64,000 nt of DNA, from contig JAKVCA010000026.1 in the NCBI GenBank assembly GCA_022448315.1, forward strand, positions 1 through 64,000, in the 5' to 3' direction. The stretch is from Pirellulaceae bacterium (GTDB lineage Bacteria > Planctomycetota > Planctomycetia > Pirellulales > Pirellulaceae). A program made the position numbers and the translations under genes. Positions 55,446 to 64,000 of the stretch are shown piece by piece. The notes under the pieces are model-generated. The model saw nothing but the letters and a program-made list of their open reading frames with translations, made no database searches and was not told the DNA's origin. The stretch's first letter is position 1, and each line of letters begins with the position of its first letter.

Positions 55446-57194
55446 ATGGCAACTGGAGTTAGTCGTTTTGCGGAAATTCTGATCCGCAATCAGGTCATCT
55501 CGATTGATCAGTTTAGGGAGGCCGACCAGGTTGCTCGTGAGTCTGGAAAGACTGCGGGGGACATACTGGTTCAATTGGGCTACGCCACTGGCGATGAGGT
55601 GATGGAGGCGATGGCCACCGAGCACCACATCCCTTACATCGACCTGTCCAGAAATAAAGTGACCGAGAGCGTCATTGAGTTGGTACCTGAGTCGGTGGCT
55701 CGTGAAAACTCGATCTTGCCATTCGAGGAGCAGGAGGGCGTGTTGACCGTCCTGATCAGCGACCCGGGCGATATGGACACAATCGAAAAACTGCGGTTCA
55801 TCCTGAATCGCGACGTGAAGATTGCACTCGCCCCTCGCGATCGAATTCAAGAGTCGATCAACCGATATTATGGGCAGATCGAAGGTGAATCTGCTGACTC
55901 GATGCTGCAGGAATTCACGGATACCGCCATCGACTTCACAGAAACCACGGACTCCGAGTTTGGTGTCGAGGAAGGGGGAGACGAGTCTTCCGCTCCCGTG
56001 GTCAGGCTCGTGCAGTTGATGATTGGCGAAGCGGTTCAGTTGAGAGCTTCGGACATTCACATCGAGCCGTTTGAGGATCGGGTCAGGATTCGCTACCGGA
56101 TTGACGGAGTGCTGCACGAGCGAGACAAGGCGCCTAGGCGACTCCTCGGTGCGATCATCTCAAGGATCAAAATTCTGGGGAAAATTGACATTGCCGAGCG
56201 TCGGCGGCCGCAGGACGGTCGGATCAAGGTGACTGTCGGAGAGAAAGAGCTCGACTTACGAGTGAGCGTCATTCCGACCAATCATGGCCAGTCCGTGGTC
56301 ATGCGTTTGCTCGACAAGGACAACATTAAGGTTGGGATTCGGCAGTTGGGCTTCAGCGAGGAGATGTTCAGGCATTTCCAGGGTCTAATTCGCCGCCCGA
56401 ACGGCATTGTCTTGGTGACGGGGCCAACAGGATCCGGGAAGACCACGACGCTTTATGCTGCTCTAAATACTCTGAATCGGCCAGATCGTAAAATCATTAC
56501 GGCCGAAGACCCAGTTGAATATTACCTTCCGGGGATCAATCAGGTTGAAGTGAATCACGGCATTGGCCTGGATTTCTCGCGAATCATTCGCTCGATGTTG
56601 CGGCAAGCGCCGAACATTATCCTTGTGGGTGAAATGCGAGATAATGAGACCGCATCGATGGGAATTCAGGCCTCGCTAACTGGACACTTGGTTTTCAGTA
56701 CGCTGCACACGAACGATGCGCCCAGTGCTGTGACGCGGATGGTGGACATGGGTGTACCGGGTTATTTGGTCGCCAGTAGCGTGATTGCTATTCTGGCTCA
56801 GCGTCTTGTGCGAACCGTTTGCAGTAAGTGTAAGACGAAGGTGACGCCGCGTGAGAGCGTGATTCTGGAGTCTGGTCTGACGCTCGAGCAGGCTAAAAAC
56901 GCCAATTTTGTTCGGGGTAAGGGCTGTAATCATTGCCAGAAAACGGGATACAAGGGGCGACTGGGTATCTTTGAGTTGATGATGATCAACTCGAAAATTC
57001 GAGAGATGATCTTTGCGGATTCGTCTTCCACGCAGTTGAGAGATGCCGCGATAAGTCAAGGTATGATGACACTTTACAGCGATGGCCTGGATAAGGTGAT
57101 GCGAGGGATCACTACATTTGAGGAGGTGCACCGCGTTGCCAAGCAGACCGAGGCTGACGGCATCTGCATCAGCAAGCTTGGTGCGACAGATTGA
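55446..57194 (+). CDS. GspE/PilB-type assembly ATPase (first copy)
   Basis: 582 residues. Cytoplasmic hexameric ATPase that drives pilin or pseudopilin polymerisation. An N-terminal MshEN-type domain (about 1-150) is followed by an acidic linker and the N2 domain (ASDIHIEPFEDRVRIRYRIDG). The motor follows with Walker A GPTGSGKTT, Asp box, Walker B LVGEMRD and His box TGHLVFSTLHTND. A tetracysteine site (CSKC ... CNHC, then TGYKGRLGIFE) marks the GspE/PilB branch rather than PilT. A second, distinct copy lies at 59071. No ribosome site is obvious. Confidence 0.93.
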   Translation: MATGVSRFAEILIRNQVISIDQFREADQVARESGKTAGDILVQLGYATGDEVMEAMATEHHIPYIDLSRNKVTESVIELVPESVARENSILPFEEQEGVLTVLISDPGDMDTIEKLRFILNRDVKIALAPRDRIQESINRYYGQIEGESADSMLQEFTDTAIDFTETTDSEFGVEEGGDESSAPVVRLVQLMIGEAVQLRASDIHIEPFEDRVRIRYRIDGVLHERDKAPRRLLGAIISRIKILGKIDIAERRRPQDGRIKVTVGEKELDLRVSVIPTNHGQSVVMRLLDKDNIKVGIRQLGFSEEMFRHFQGLIRRPNGIVLVTGPTGSGKTTTLYAALNTLNRPDRKIITAEDPVEYYLPGINQVEVNHGIGLDFSRIIRSMLRQAPNIILVGEMRDNETASMGIQASLTGHLVFSTLHTNDAPSAVTRMVDMGVPGYLVASSVIAILAQRLVRTVCSKCKTKVTPRESVILESGLTLEQAKNANFVRGKGCNHCQKTGYKGRLGIFELMMINSKIREMIFADSSSTQLRDAAISQGMMTLYSDGLDKVMRGITTFEEVHRVAKQTEADGICISKLGATD

Positions 57195-57784
57195 TAAAAG
57201 GAGCCGCACGGCATTTGGCCTGTTTGCTGTCGAAGCACAGGCTGTATTGGGTCCTTCGGGTTCAGTGAGGTGGAGTTTGTTGTTCCGGGCGGCCAGATTT
57301 GGTTGCGGAAAGAATCGGTTGTAGTGCTGAGGGCGGTCAGCCGCAGCATCTTCACCGGTTCCGGGGGTGGGTTGTCCGCTAAAAACTTGAGTCCCGTCCC
57401 TGGATCGAAAATAATTGTGAGTCCGCCGTCATCGGGTGTCTGAGTGCATTGCGATACGCATGAGCCAGCCCAGCAGCATGGTGGTTTCGGTGGAGCTAGT
57501 CCTTAATTTTGCATCGGCCCTGCATTTGAAAAGCAAGGCCGGATTTTGATATCTGCTTGTCTTAAATGAGTTGACTCAGTTCTGCTCTTGAATTCATGCC
57601 TTTTCGGCACTTTGGTCTCGTCCGGCTCCCTGACGGCTGGTAGCCCACCCATTTGGGTGTACTGGCAGGCAGGTTTTCGCGGTTTTTGGGTGGGTGCCTG
57701 AAGTGGGAGCGGGGCGTCAGGGCGATGTGCTCTGGCGATTCCATTGGCGATGAAGTCTGGAGTTAGGAAGGATCGAACGAATCA
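57195..57784. other. Long gap between the first ATPase gene and pilT
   Basis: 590 nt with no supported gene. A hairpin with a short U-run (57515-57548) could end the first ATPase transcript. Nearer pilT, CCCACCCA at 57644-57651 can pair either with GGGTG right after it or with TGGGTGGG at 57687-57694, so the leader may switch between two folds. Confidence 0.45.
57515..57548 (+). terminator. Possible terminator after the first pilus ATPase gene
   Basis: CGGCC (57515-57519) pairs with GGCCG (57537-57541), continued inward by TGC/GCA across one mismatch, with a loop of about 9 nt. GATTTTGAT follows, a modest U-run. It lies about 320 nt past the stop, so it is plausible but weak. Confidence 0.35.
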
Positions 57785-58915
57785 ATGGCCACTGTTCTGA
57801 TCGATAAGTTGCTGCAGGCCTGCGTGAAGCAGGGCGCAAGCGACATCCATATTACAACCGGTCAACCACCGGTTTTTCGTTTGCATGGTCGTTTGCGTCG
57901 GCTTGAGACCAAAGTTCTGGAGCCGGACGATACCGTTGGCTTGATGAAGAGTATCGCCCCTGAAAGATGTCAGCGAGAGTTGCAGGAGACCGGGAGTTCC
58001 GACTTCGGCTTTGCATTCGGCGATCTGGCTCGTTTCCGGGTGTCGATTTTCAAGCAGCGTGGTCAGATTGCCATGGTGCTTCGGCAAATTCCAAACGACA
58101 TGCTCACGCCTGAGCAATTGGGTCTGCCTCAGGTTCTGAGCAAATTGGTGATGCGTCCTCGCGGTTTGTTGCTCGTGACTGGGCCGACCGGGTCGGGGAA
58201 GAGTACGACGCTGGCAAGCCTGATCAACTTCCTCAATGAAAACGTGGATCACCACATCATTACGATTGAGGATCCAATCGAATTCTACCACTACCACAAA
58301 AAGTCGACGATCAATCAACGCGAAGTCGGGGTGGATGTGCCCAGCTTTGCTGAGGCGATTCGGCGCGCTTTGCGACAGGATCCGGATGTGATCCTCGTCG
58401 GTGAGCTTCGAGATCTTGAGACGATCGAGGCGGCCATCAGTGCGGCAGAAACGGGGCACATCGTTTTTGGCACACTTCATACGAACAGTGCTCAAGGCAC
58501 GGTGAACCGAGTGATTGACGCATTTCCAGGAAACCTTCAAGATCAAATTCGAACCCAACTCTCTACGTCTCTGATCGGGGTCTTGGCTCAGACGCTGCTG
58601 CCCAAGATCAGCGGCGGTCGATGTGCAGCGTATGAAACGTTAGTGGTGACTCCGGGTATTGCGAACTTGATTCGGGAAAATAAAACGTTCCGAATCAACT
58701 CAGCCATTCAAACCGGAGCGAAGTTCGGCATGCAGTTGATGGATGATGCGTTATTCGATCACTGGGTTAATGAACGCGTGACGATCGAAGATGTTTTGGA
58801 TAAGGCTCAAGATCCTGACGCGTTGGCCAAAAAGATTGCGACCGCGCGGCGGCAAATGATGCAGATGGAAATGGAATCGGAGCAGCTAGGAGGCGCCGAA
58901 GGCGAGATGGAGTAG
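57785..58915 (+). CDS. pilT: Twitching-motility/retraction ATPase PilT
   Basis: 376 residues. Hexameric ATPase that depolymerises type IV pili. It lacks the long N-terminal MshEN domain of the neighbouring PilB-like proteins and opens with KQGASDIHITTGQPPVFRLHG, the PilT form. Walker A GPTGSGKST, Walker B VILVGELRD, His box GHIVFGTLHTNSA and the PilT-typical AIRRALRQDPDVI are clear. No tetracysteine site is present, as expected. The last 30 residues are Met/Glu/Gln-rich. Its presence shows that the cluster makes a retractable pilus rather than only a secretion pseudopilus. Confidence 0.93.
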   Translation: MATVLIDKLLQACVKQGASDIHITTGQPPVFRLHGRLRRLETKVLEPDDTVGLMKSIAPERCQRELQETGSSDFGFAFGDLARFRVSIFKQRGQIAMVLRQIPNDMLTPEQLGLPQVLSKLVMRPRGLLLVTGPTGSGKSTTLASLINFLNENVDHHIITIEDPIEFYHYHKKSTINQREVGVDVPSFAEAIRRALRQDPDVILVGELRDLETIEAAISAAETGHIVFGTLHTNSAQGTVNRVIDAFPGNLQDQIRTQLSTSLIGVLAQTLLPKISGGRCAAYETLVVTPGIANLIRENKTFRINSAIQTGAKFGMQLMDDALFDHWVNERVTIEDVLDKAQDPDALAKKIATARRQMMQMEMESEQLGGAEGEME

Positions 58916-59070
58916 TCAATGGCTTGCCGAAGGTCAGGATGTGAAATCGCGAGAGTTTGCGATTCACGCCCTCGTCGATGGCGAGACGCATTCAGTTTGC
59001 AAAAGAATTGAGGAAACGGATCTCCCCTCGTTTAACATTTCAAGTGGGTTAAAGAAAAGGTAGCAAGGTT

Positions 59071-60789
59071 ATGGCAGCTCGACGAATCGGACAGATTTTT
59101 GTCGACTTGGGTTTCATCACCGACGAACAGCTCGACATGCTGGTTGAGGAACAGTCTCAGAATCCAGGTCGGTTGATCGGTCGAATTGCCATGGAAATGG
59201 GCCTGCTTGATGAAGACCAGTTGGCTCAGGCGCTTGCAGAGCAGATGAATCTGCAAATCATCGATCTCGAAGGTCTCGATATCTCCGATGAGGTTCTCGA
59301 AGAGGTTTCGGACGCGATGGCCCAGCTTTATAAGGTGGTCCCTTTGCGGCTTTCGGACGGCGTATTGACGGTCGCGACCTGCGAGCCTCAGAACTTGTCG
59401 ATGGAGGATGAGCTTCGTCGATTTCTCGGCTACGACATTCGGCTCCTGATTGCGATTGAAAGCCAGATCAACAAGACGATTGATCGTTATTATTCTGAGG
59501 AACAGGAGACACTCGAGAAGATTCTTGAGGAACTTGAGAACGACACCGACCTGAAGAAGGCGGCTCAGGAGTTGTCGGGAGATGGGCCAATCAACCTGAC
59601 CGATGTCGCCGAACTCGCGGACAGTGCTCCGGTGCGCAAGCTACTGAACATGGTCCTCCTGTTGGCGATTAAAGACCATGCCAGCGACATTCACTTTGAG
59701 CCTTTCGAAGATGAATTTCGGATTCGAATCAAATCGGATGGCGTGCTTTACGAAATGGTGCCTCCACCCCGGCACCTCGCATTCGCGATCACGACTCGAG
59801 TCAAGGTGATGGCAAATCTCGATATTGCCGAGCGACGGTTGCCTCAAGACGGTCGAATTGAGCTTTCCGTGGGTGGTCACCCGGTCGATCTTCGGGTTGC
59901 TGTTTGTCCAACCATGTTTGGCGAATCGGTCGTCATGCGGGTGCTGGATCGTAGTGTGGTTTCATTGGATCTCACCAAGGTCGGAATGGATGACGAGACC
60001 ATCGGAGGGTTCCGCGAAGTTATCGAAAAGCCTAATGGGATTGTGTTGGTGACGGGCCCGACGGGCTCAGGCAAGACCACCACGTTGTATTCGGCTTTGT
60101 CCGAATTGAATGACATCAAAGAAAAGCTGATCACGACCGAGGATCCGGTTGAGTACGACATCGACGGGATCGTTCAAATTCCAATTGAATCCGATATCGG
60201 GGTCACTTTTGCGGCCTGTTTGCGGGCCATCTTGCGTCAAGATCCGGACAAAATTCTTGTCGGGGAAATTCGGGATCTCGAAACGGCGGAGATCGCAGTT
60301 CAAGCTTCGCTCACGGGCCACCTCGTCTTCAGTACTTTGCATACCAACGACGCTCCCAGCACGGTGACGCGAATGAAGGACATGGGGGTTCCCACCTTCC
60401 TCATCACCGCGACGGTGGAGGCCATTCTGGCACAGCGATTGGTACGTCGGATCTGCCCGGATTGCCGAGAGGAAATTCGTCCGAGTGAAGACCAGATTTT
60501 TGATTTGGGTTTGACCGCCGAGATGGTGGATAACGGAAAGTTCTTCCGGGGCGGCGGATGTGAGAGTTGCAACAACACGGGCTACAAGGGCCGCGTCGGG
60601 CTCTTTGAGTTGATGGTTCTCGACGATGAGTTGCGAGACATGATTCTCAACAACAAGTCGTCAGACGAATTGCGTACTGCAGCTCAGAAAAAAGGGATGG
60701 TGACCTTGCGAGATGCAGGAATATCATTTGTCTTCAATGGAACGACAACGTTAGATGAGGTGATTCGCGAGACGATCCTCGAAGCGTAA
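59071..60789 (+). CDS. GspE/PilB-type assembly ATPase (second copy)
   Basis: 572 residues. Same layout as the first copy: MshEN-type N-domain (starting RRIGQIFVDLGFITDEQLD), acidic linker (EEQETLEKILEELENDTDL), N2 domain with ASDIHFEPFED, Walker A GPTGSGKTT, Walker B ILVGEIRD, His box TGHLVFSTLHTND, tetracysteine CPDC ... CESC and TGYKGRVGLFE. The two copies differ widely outside these motifs, so this is an old duplication rather than a recent one. It lies 155 nt after pilT and 233 nt before pilC. Confidence 0.93.
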   Translation: MAARRIGQIFVDLGFITDEQLDMLVEEQSQNPGRLIGRIAMEMGLLDEDQLAQALAEQMNLQIIDLEGLDISDEVLEEVSDAMAQLYKVVPLRLSDGVLTVATCEPQNLSMEDELRRFLGYDIRLLIAIESQINKTIDRYYSEEQETLEKILEELENDTDLKKAAQELSGDGPINLTDVAELADSAPVRKLLNMVLLLAIKDHASDIHFEPFEDEFRIRIKSDGVLYEMVPPPRHLAFAITTRVKVMANLDIAERRLPQDGRIELSVGGHPVDLRVAVCPTMFGESVVMRVLDRSVVSLDLTKVGMDDETIGGFREVIEKPNGIVLVTGPTGSGKTTTLYSALSELNDIKEKLITTEDPVEYDIDGIVQIPIESDIGVTFAACLRAILRQDPDKILVGEIRDLETAEIAVQASLTGHLVFSTLHTNDAPSTVTRMKDMGVPTFLITATVEAILAQRLVRRICPDCREEIRPSEDQIFDLGLTAEMVDNGKFFRGGGCESCNNTGYKGRVGLFELMVLDDELRDMILNNKSSDELRTAAQKKGMVTLRDAGISFVFNGTTTLDEVIRETILEA

Positions 60790-61022
60790 TCCGATTGGCG
60801 GCACGCCCTGGAATTGCGAATACAGATGCGTTCGGGAAAAACGGATACGAAAACACTTCGAATCAGAACAAATTAATTTCGGCGAAAGCAAGACGACTCC
60901 GTGTCGTAAGCAAAGACAGGCCGAACACAGAACAATATCAAACAAACATACGGACACACTGACCGACTCCTCCCAGGTGAGGGTGAGGGTCACCGGCAAG
61001 GTTTTGGCCAGGAGATCAGGCG
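60790..61022. other. C/A-rich, G-poor leader before the pilC gene
   Basis: 233 nt without a gene. Between about 60920 and 60975 the plus strand is strikingly rich in C and A and poor in G, with little chance to fold. Such stretches are the usual loading sites of Rho factor; alternatively it is just an unstructured leader. Confidence 0.4.
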
Positions 61023-62429
61023 ATGCCAGCTTTCCAATTTGAAGCGATGGATGCCCAGGGGCAAGAGATTCGAGATGTGATCGAAGCTCCGACCCAGGAC
61101 GAAGCTCAAGCAACGATTCGATCGATGGGTTACTTTGTGACCAAGATCGCCGTTCAGAAAGAAACGGCGGCGGAGGCGGCAAAGAGCTCTCGCAAAAAGT
61201 CTTTCGCCATGGGCGGAGCAGGTGGAAAGAAGATGGTGACGTTTACGCGTCAGCTGTCCATCCTTCAAGACGCCGGGATGCCGATTCTGAGAAGTCTGAA
61301 AATCTTGGAAGGTCAATCCAAACCGGGCGCTTTGAAGAATGCGCTCATGGATGTCTGTGATGAGATTGAGGGTGGTGCGACGCTTTCGGAAGCGTTGGCC
61401 AAGAGCCCGAAGGTCTTTGATCGACTCTACGTCAACATGATCAAAGCGGGTGAGGCCGGTGGATCACTTGAGATTATTCTTCGCCGTCTTGCTGAGTTTA
61501 AAGAGCGGACCCAATCACTGAAGAACAAAGTGATTGGTGCCATGATTTATCCTGTCATGGTCGTTTTGTTCACGGTAGGTATCGTGAGCTTCATCATGGT
61601 CTGGATCATTCCGACATTTAAAAAGATGTTCGAGGAATTCGAACTGACGCTTCCGGCCATCACGGTGATCTTGATTGAGACGTCGAACAAGATGGTGAAG
61701 TTGTGGTTCCTGTTCCCGCTGATCCCGGTGTGTATTGTTCTGTTCATCTTGCTTGTGACGAAGTTCAAGGCAGGCCGGATGGGCTGGCATTTGTTCCTGC
61801 TGAAGATCCCGGTCCTTGGCAAATTGATCGAAAAGGCGAACCTGGCACGAACCACGCGAACCCTTGGCGCACTTGTTGCCAGCGGTGTTCCGATTCTCGA
61901 GGGTCTGACGATCACTCGGGAAACCTCGGGCAATGCGATGTTTGAGAAGATGTATACCAAGGTGATTGAGGCGATTCGGGAAGGTGAGTCGATTGCTCAG
62001 CCGATGAAGCAGGGTTCGATTCCCAATTTTCATCCCGTTGCATTATTTTTCTGGATGGCCGCCTTGGGGTTGCCGCCCCTGGGGATTTTGATCATCAAGG
62101 TCGAGTACTGGATGATTGCGGCCGTGGGAGGAGGAATTCTTTCCATCCTTGGGGCTCTGTTTTACGTACTCAAAATGAAGGGTCGAGTGGTCGAGGATCT
62201 TGTGATCAACATGGTGGACGTCGGCGAGGAGACCGGCGAACTGGACGTCATGTTGTACAAGGTGGCGGACTACTATGAAGAAGAAGTTCAGAACTTGACC
62301 GACGGTATGATGAAACTGATCGAGCCACTGATGATCATCGTGCTTGGCGGGATCGTGGGTTTCATCGTGATCGCATTGTTCATGCCTCTGATCGGTATGA
62401 TCAGTCAGTTGTCGGGTGGTGCCAAGTAG
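61023..62429 (+). CDS. Type IV pilus/type II secretion inner-membrane platform protein PilC/GspF
   Basis: 468 residues, somewhat long. Polytopic platform that couples the assembly ATPase to pilin. The N-terminal cytoplasmic segment (about 1-65, MPAFQFEAMDAQGQEIRDVI) has the family start. The first T2SSF repeat follows, with FTRQLSILQDAGMPILRSL and VNMIKAGEAGGSLEIILRRLAEF. Two membrane helices come next, then a second repeat with TLGALVASGVPILEGL and DVGEETGELDVMLYKVADYYEEEV, and the last helix IVLGGIVGFIVIALFMPL. An unusual extra hydrophobic pair (FFWMAALGLPPLGILI and MIAAVGGGILSILGALFYVL) sits inside the second repeat. Confidence 0.92.
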   Translation: MPAFQFEAMDAQGQEIRDVIEAPTQDEAQATIRSMGYFVTKIAVQKETAAEAAKSSRKKSFAMGGAGGKKMVTFTRQLSILQDAGMPILRSLKILEGQSKPGALKNALMDVCDEIEGGATLSEALAKSPKVFDRLYVNMIKAGEAGGSLEIILRRLAEFKERTQSLKNKVIGAMIYPVMVVLFTVGIVSFIMVWIIPTFKKMFEEFELTLPAITVILIETSNKMVKLWFLFPLIPVCIVLFILLVTKFKAGRMGWHLFLLKIPVLGKLIEKANLARTTRTLGALVASGVPILEGLTITRETSGNAMFEKMYTKVIEAIREGESIAQPMKQGSIPNFHPVALFFWMAALGLPPLGILIIKVEYWMIAAVGGGILSILGALFYVLKMKGRVVEDLVINMVDVGEETGELDVMLYKVADYYEEEVQNLTDGMMKLIEPLMIIVLGGIVGFIVIALFMPLIGMISQLSGGAK

Positions 62430-62646
62430 GTCGAGATTTGGACGAAAGACGAGGGCAGCGAACGAATCGTCTTGCGGTCTACAGCATCCGTTGAAGTTTG
62501 ATCAAAGAAGGATACCGGCCTCGGAGACCGAGTCGGAAATGAAGATAACCAAGTAGGCATTCCCGCCCATTTCAGCGGTTCGTTCTCCTCAAAGGCGAGC
62601 GAAATCGTGGGACTCGAGAGATCAAAAAAGAACAGGAGTTTAGTCC

Positions 62647-63627
62647 ATGCGACTCGCAACTCGAAAATCGGCGAACGGTTTTACGCTGGTGGAAATGCTG
62701 GTGGTGTTGGCGATTATTGGTGTCTTGGCTGCGATATTGGTACCAACCATTGGTGTCGCGGTGCGAACCGTTCGTCAGGGCGCGATTCGGACCGAGATGA
62801 AGCAGATGGAAGTGGCCATCGAGAATTACAAAACCAAATTCAATTCTTACCCGATTGACTTTGATCCCCGGGGACGCCAATTCGTCGCGCCCCACGTGAA
62901 GAAGATTTCTCGACGGGCGATTCTTCGGAAACCCGGTAAAAGACCTGACCTTTACGCCGATTTGATGACGAACCGGTTTTGTCCAAATCCGCATTACGTC
63001 CAGGGTTTAGCGCCCGGTGATGCGGGTTACAGAGGGCCCGAATATCGTAACTTCACGACCATGCTTCCCCATGAGGCATTGGTTTTCATGTTGAGTGAAT
63101 TGAGTACCAATGCCGAGTATCCTCTCGGATACAAGCCCTCGGGTCGAGGCGTTTTCGCCCTCGTGGATTACACGTGGGATGCGAACCTTGGGAAATTTTT
63201 GTTGACCGGGAACAAGCAGACCTTTTTTGATTTCAATGACAATCGGCTTGTGGATCTCGATGGTGATGGCTGGTTGGAATACATGCCTTCGGGTGGCCTC
63301 GATGCACCTTATGTTTATTTCGACTCACGAATTTACCGAAATGTCCCTGCGTACGGTATCGACTTCGAAACGGGTGGAACCGTTGCAGACATTGGTGGCA
63401 CGGGAGTGGTCGGAGCGGGTTTTGCGGTCCCCTACTGGACCAATGCAACCACACCGGTCGAGGCTAATGGCTACCAACTTCTGTGCTGTGGCATGGACAA
63501 TAACTTTGGAGTTTCCCCGGTGACTTCCCTGAGAGGGTTTCCCTCAGGCGAGAATTCCACCCTGGAGGATCGAGACAACCTCGCAAACTTTACCGATCTC
63601 AGGCTGGATGAGAATTTGGCCGAGTAG
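62647..63627 (+). CDS. Large type IV prepilin/GspG-like protein with a calcium-motif loop
   Basis: 326 residues, about twice a usual pilin. Prepilin peptidase site G11/F12 in NGFTLVEMLVVLAIIGVLAA with Glu16 as the fifth mature residue; the GspG-like helix then continues (EMKQMEVAIENYKTKFNSYP). The large outer domain has a D-x-N-D-N stretch followed by VDLDGDGWLEYM (about 195-212), which resembles an EF-hand/dockerin loop. GspG-type pilins are known to bind calcium. AGGAG lies 9 nt before the ATG. It follows pilC by 217 nt and is followed by another prepilin gene. Confidence 0.87.
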   Translation: MRLATRKSANGFTLVEMLVVLAIIGVLAAILVPTIGVAVRTVRQGAIRTEMKQMEVAIENYKTKFNSYPIDFDPRGRQFVAPHVKKISRRAILRKPGKRPDLYADLMTNRFCPNPHYVQGLAPGDAGYRGPEYRNFTTMLPHEALVFMLSELSTNAEYPLGYKPSGRGVFALVDYTWDANLGKFLLTGNKQTFFDFNDNRLVDLDGDGWLEYMPSGGLDAPYVYFDSRIYRNVPAYGIDFETGGTVADIGGTGVVGAGFAVPYWTNATTPVEANGYQLLCCGMDNNFGVSPVTSLRGFPSGENSTLEDRDNLANFTDLRLDENLAE

Positions 63628-63681
63628 TTCCATGACGGATCGCTGAGGACAGGATGGGTGGTTTCCCCGGTCACCCGAATC

Positions 63682-63703
63682 GGCCTTACGGTCCAATAAG
63701 GCC
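63682..63703 (+). repeat. Intercistronic hairpin between two prepilin genes
   Basis: GGCCTTA (63682-63688) and TAAGGCC (63697-63703) are perfect reverse complements with an 8-nt loop. There is no U-run on the plus strand. It lies about 55 nt past the first prepilin stop and could protect the upstream message or set relative levels of the two pilins. Confidence 0.4.
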
Positions 63704-63819
63704 CCGCCGCCGTTGGCGTGGGTGCAGCGTTCCGAAAGAAAACGACGCACTAAAAAGTAGATGGTCGTGAATTTGAATCCTTTGGGATCAAACAAAAACA
63801 TCTCATCGAGTCGAAAGCT

Positions 63820-64000
63820 ATGAAACGCATGTCAAATTGTAGGCTCAGGCCTGCCAGGATATGTCCGGGGAACCAGCGGCAGGGTCTGACCCTGATCGAA
63901 TTGCTGGTCGTCCTCGGCATTATTGTCACCATCGCGGGTATGTTGCTCTTCATGCTCAACGGTGCCCGCGAGGAGTCCCGTCGTCTGCGGACAGTCGCTC
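63820..64000 (+). CDS. Prepilin-like protein, truncated by the window edge
   Basis: First 60 residues only. A basic 22-residue leader (MKRMSNCRLRPARICPGNQR) is followed by a prepilin peptidase site QGLTLIELLVVLGIIVTIAG, with Gly before the cleavage point and Glu at position 5 of the mature helix, then LLFMLNGAREESRRLRTVA. It is likely a minor pilin/pseudopilin of the same cluster. The frame is still open at base 64000, so length and C-terminal domain are unknown. Confidence 0.8.
   Translation, partial: MKRMSNCRLRPARICPGNQRQGLTLIELLVVLGIIVTIAGMLLFMLNGAREESRRLRTVA

Noticed and set aside
61515-62033. 172-codon frame antisense to pilC
   Set aside because: His/Asp/Arg-rich product is the mirror of membrane helices in the sense gene.

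Overview
The window reads as ordinary chromosomal DNA from a planctomycete, probably Pirellulaceae-like. The evidence is an ECF sigma factor coupled to a membrane protein that ends in a DUF1559-like (H-X9-DG) domain, several large secreted proteins with no recognisable family, genes for lipopolysaccharide and an outer-membrane barrel, a mid-50s GC feel and many GTG/TTG starts. No insertion sequence, prophage, CRISPR array or rRNA was found. The only tRNA is tRNA-Lys(CTT). The genus is inference; no database was searched.

Left part (1-9.6 kb): a leftward oppABCDF peptide importer operon (7125 to 1003) ends at a strong hairpin plus U-tract terminator at 712-783. It is followed by a ThrE-type exporter and a secreted low-complexity protein. 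9.8-25.2 kb: a beta-barrel outer-membrane protein with a near-consensus promoter, a YhaO/YhaN nuclease-ATPase pair, a PhoD-like phosphatase, a DEAD-box helicase, an MsbA-like exporter translationally coupled to the Kdo-pathway isomerase KdsD, an unknown protein, and the sigma/anti-sigma-like pair.

25.4-36.5 kb: an NCS2-type permease, a methyltransferase, an M20/M42-like peptidase, a nucleoside deoxyribosyltransferase-like protein, the rRNA methyltransferases RlmN and an RlmD/RumA relative, then a Ser/Thr kinase carrying four C-terminal zinc ribbons next to a PP2C phosphatase, and a Gfo/Idh/MocA oxidoreductase. 36.7-44.9 kb: a complete leftward F1Fo ATP synthase operon (two small membrane proteins, then a, c, b, delta, alpha, gamma, beta, epsilon) with a candidate promoter, an intercistronic hairpin after the c-subunit gene and a clear terminator.

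45.5-64 kb: a DUF4912 protein, two secreted proteins of unknown role, a duplicated alpha/beta hydrolase, Pgk, an SDR oxidoreductase, tRNA-Lys, a zinc-ribbon/TerB-like membrane protein, and a type IV pilus/type II secretion-like cluster (PilB-like ATPase, PilT, second PilB-like ATPase, PilC, large prepilin, second prepilin running off the right edge).

I did not find a clear-cut new defence or mobile system. The most unusual items are the kinase/zinc-ribbon/PP2C module, the sigma/anti-sigma protein with an H-X9-DG-type outer domain, the helical insertions in OppC and the MsbA-like exporter, the His-rich Fo subunit a, the hydrolase with one dead-looking nucleophile elbow, and the two-ATPase pilus cluster with a calcium-motif prepilin.
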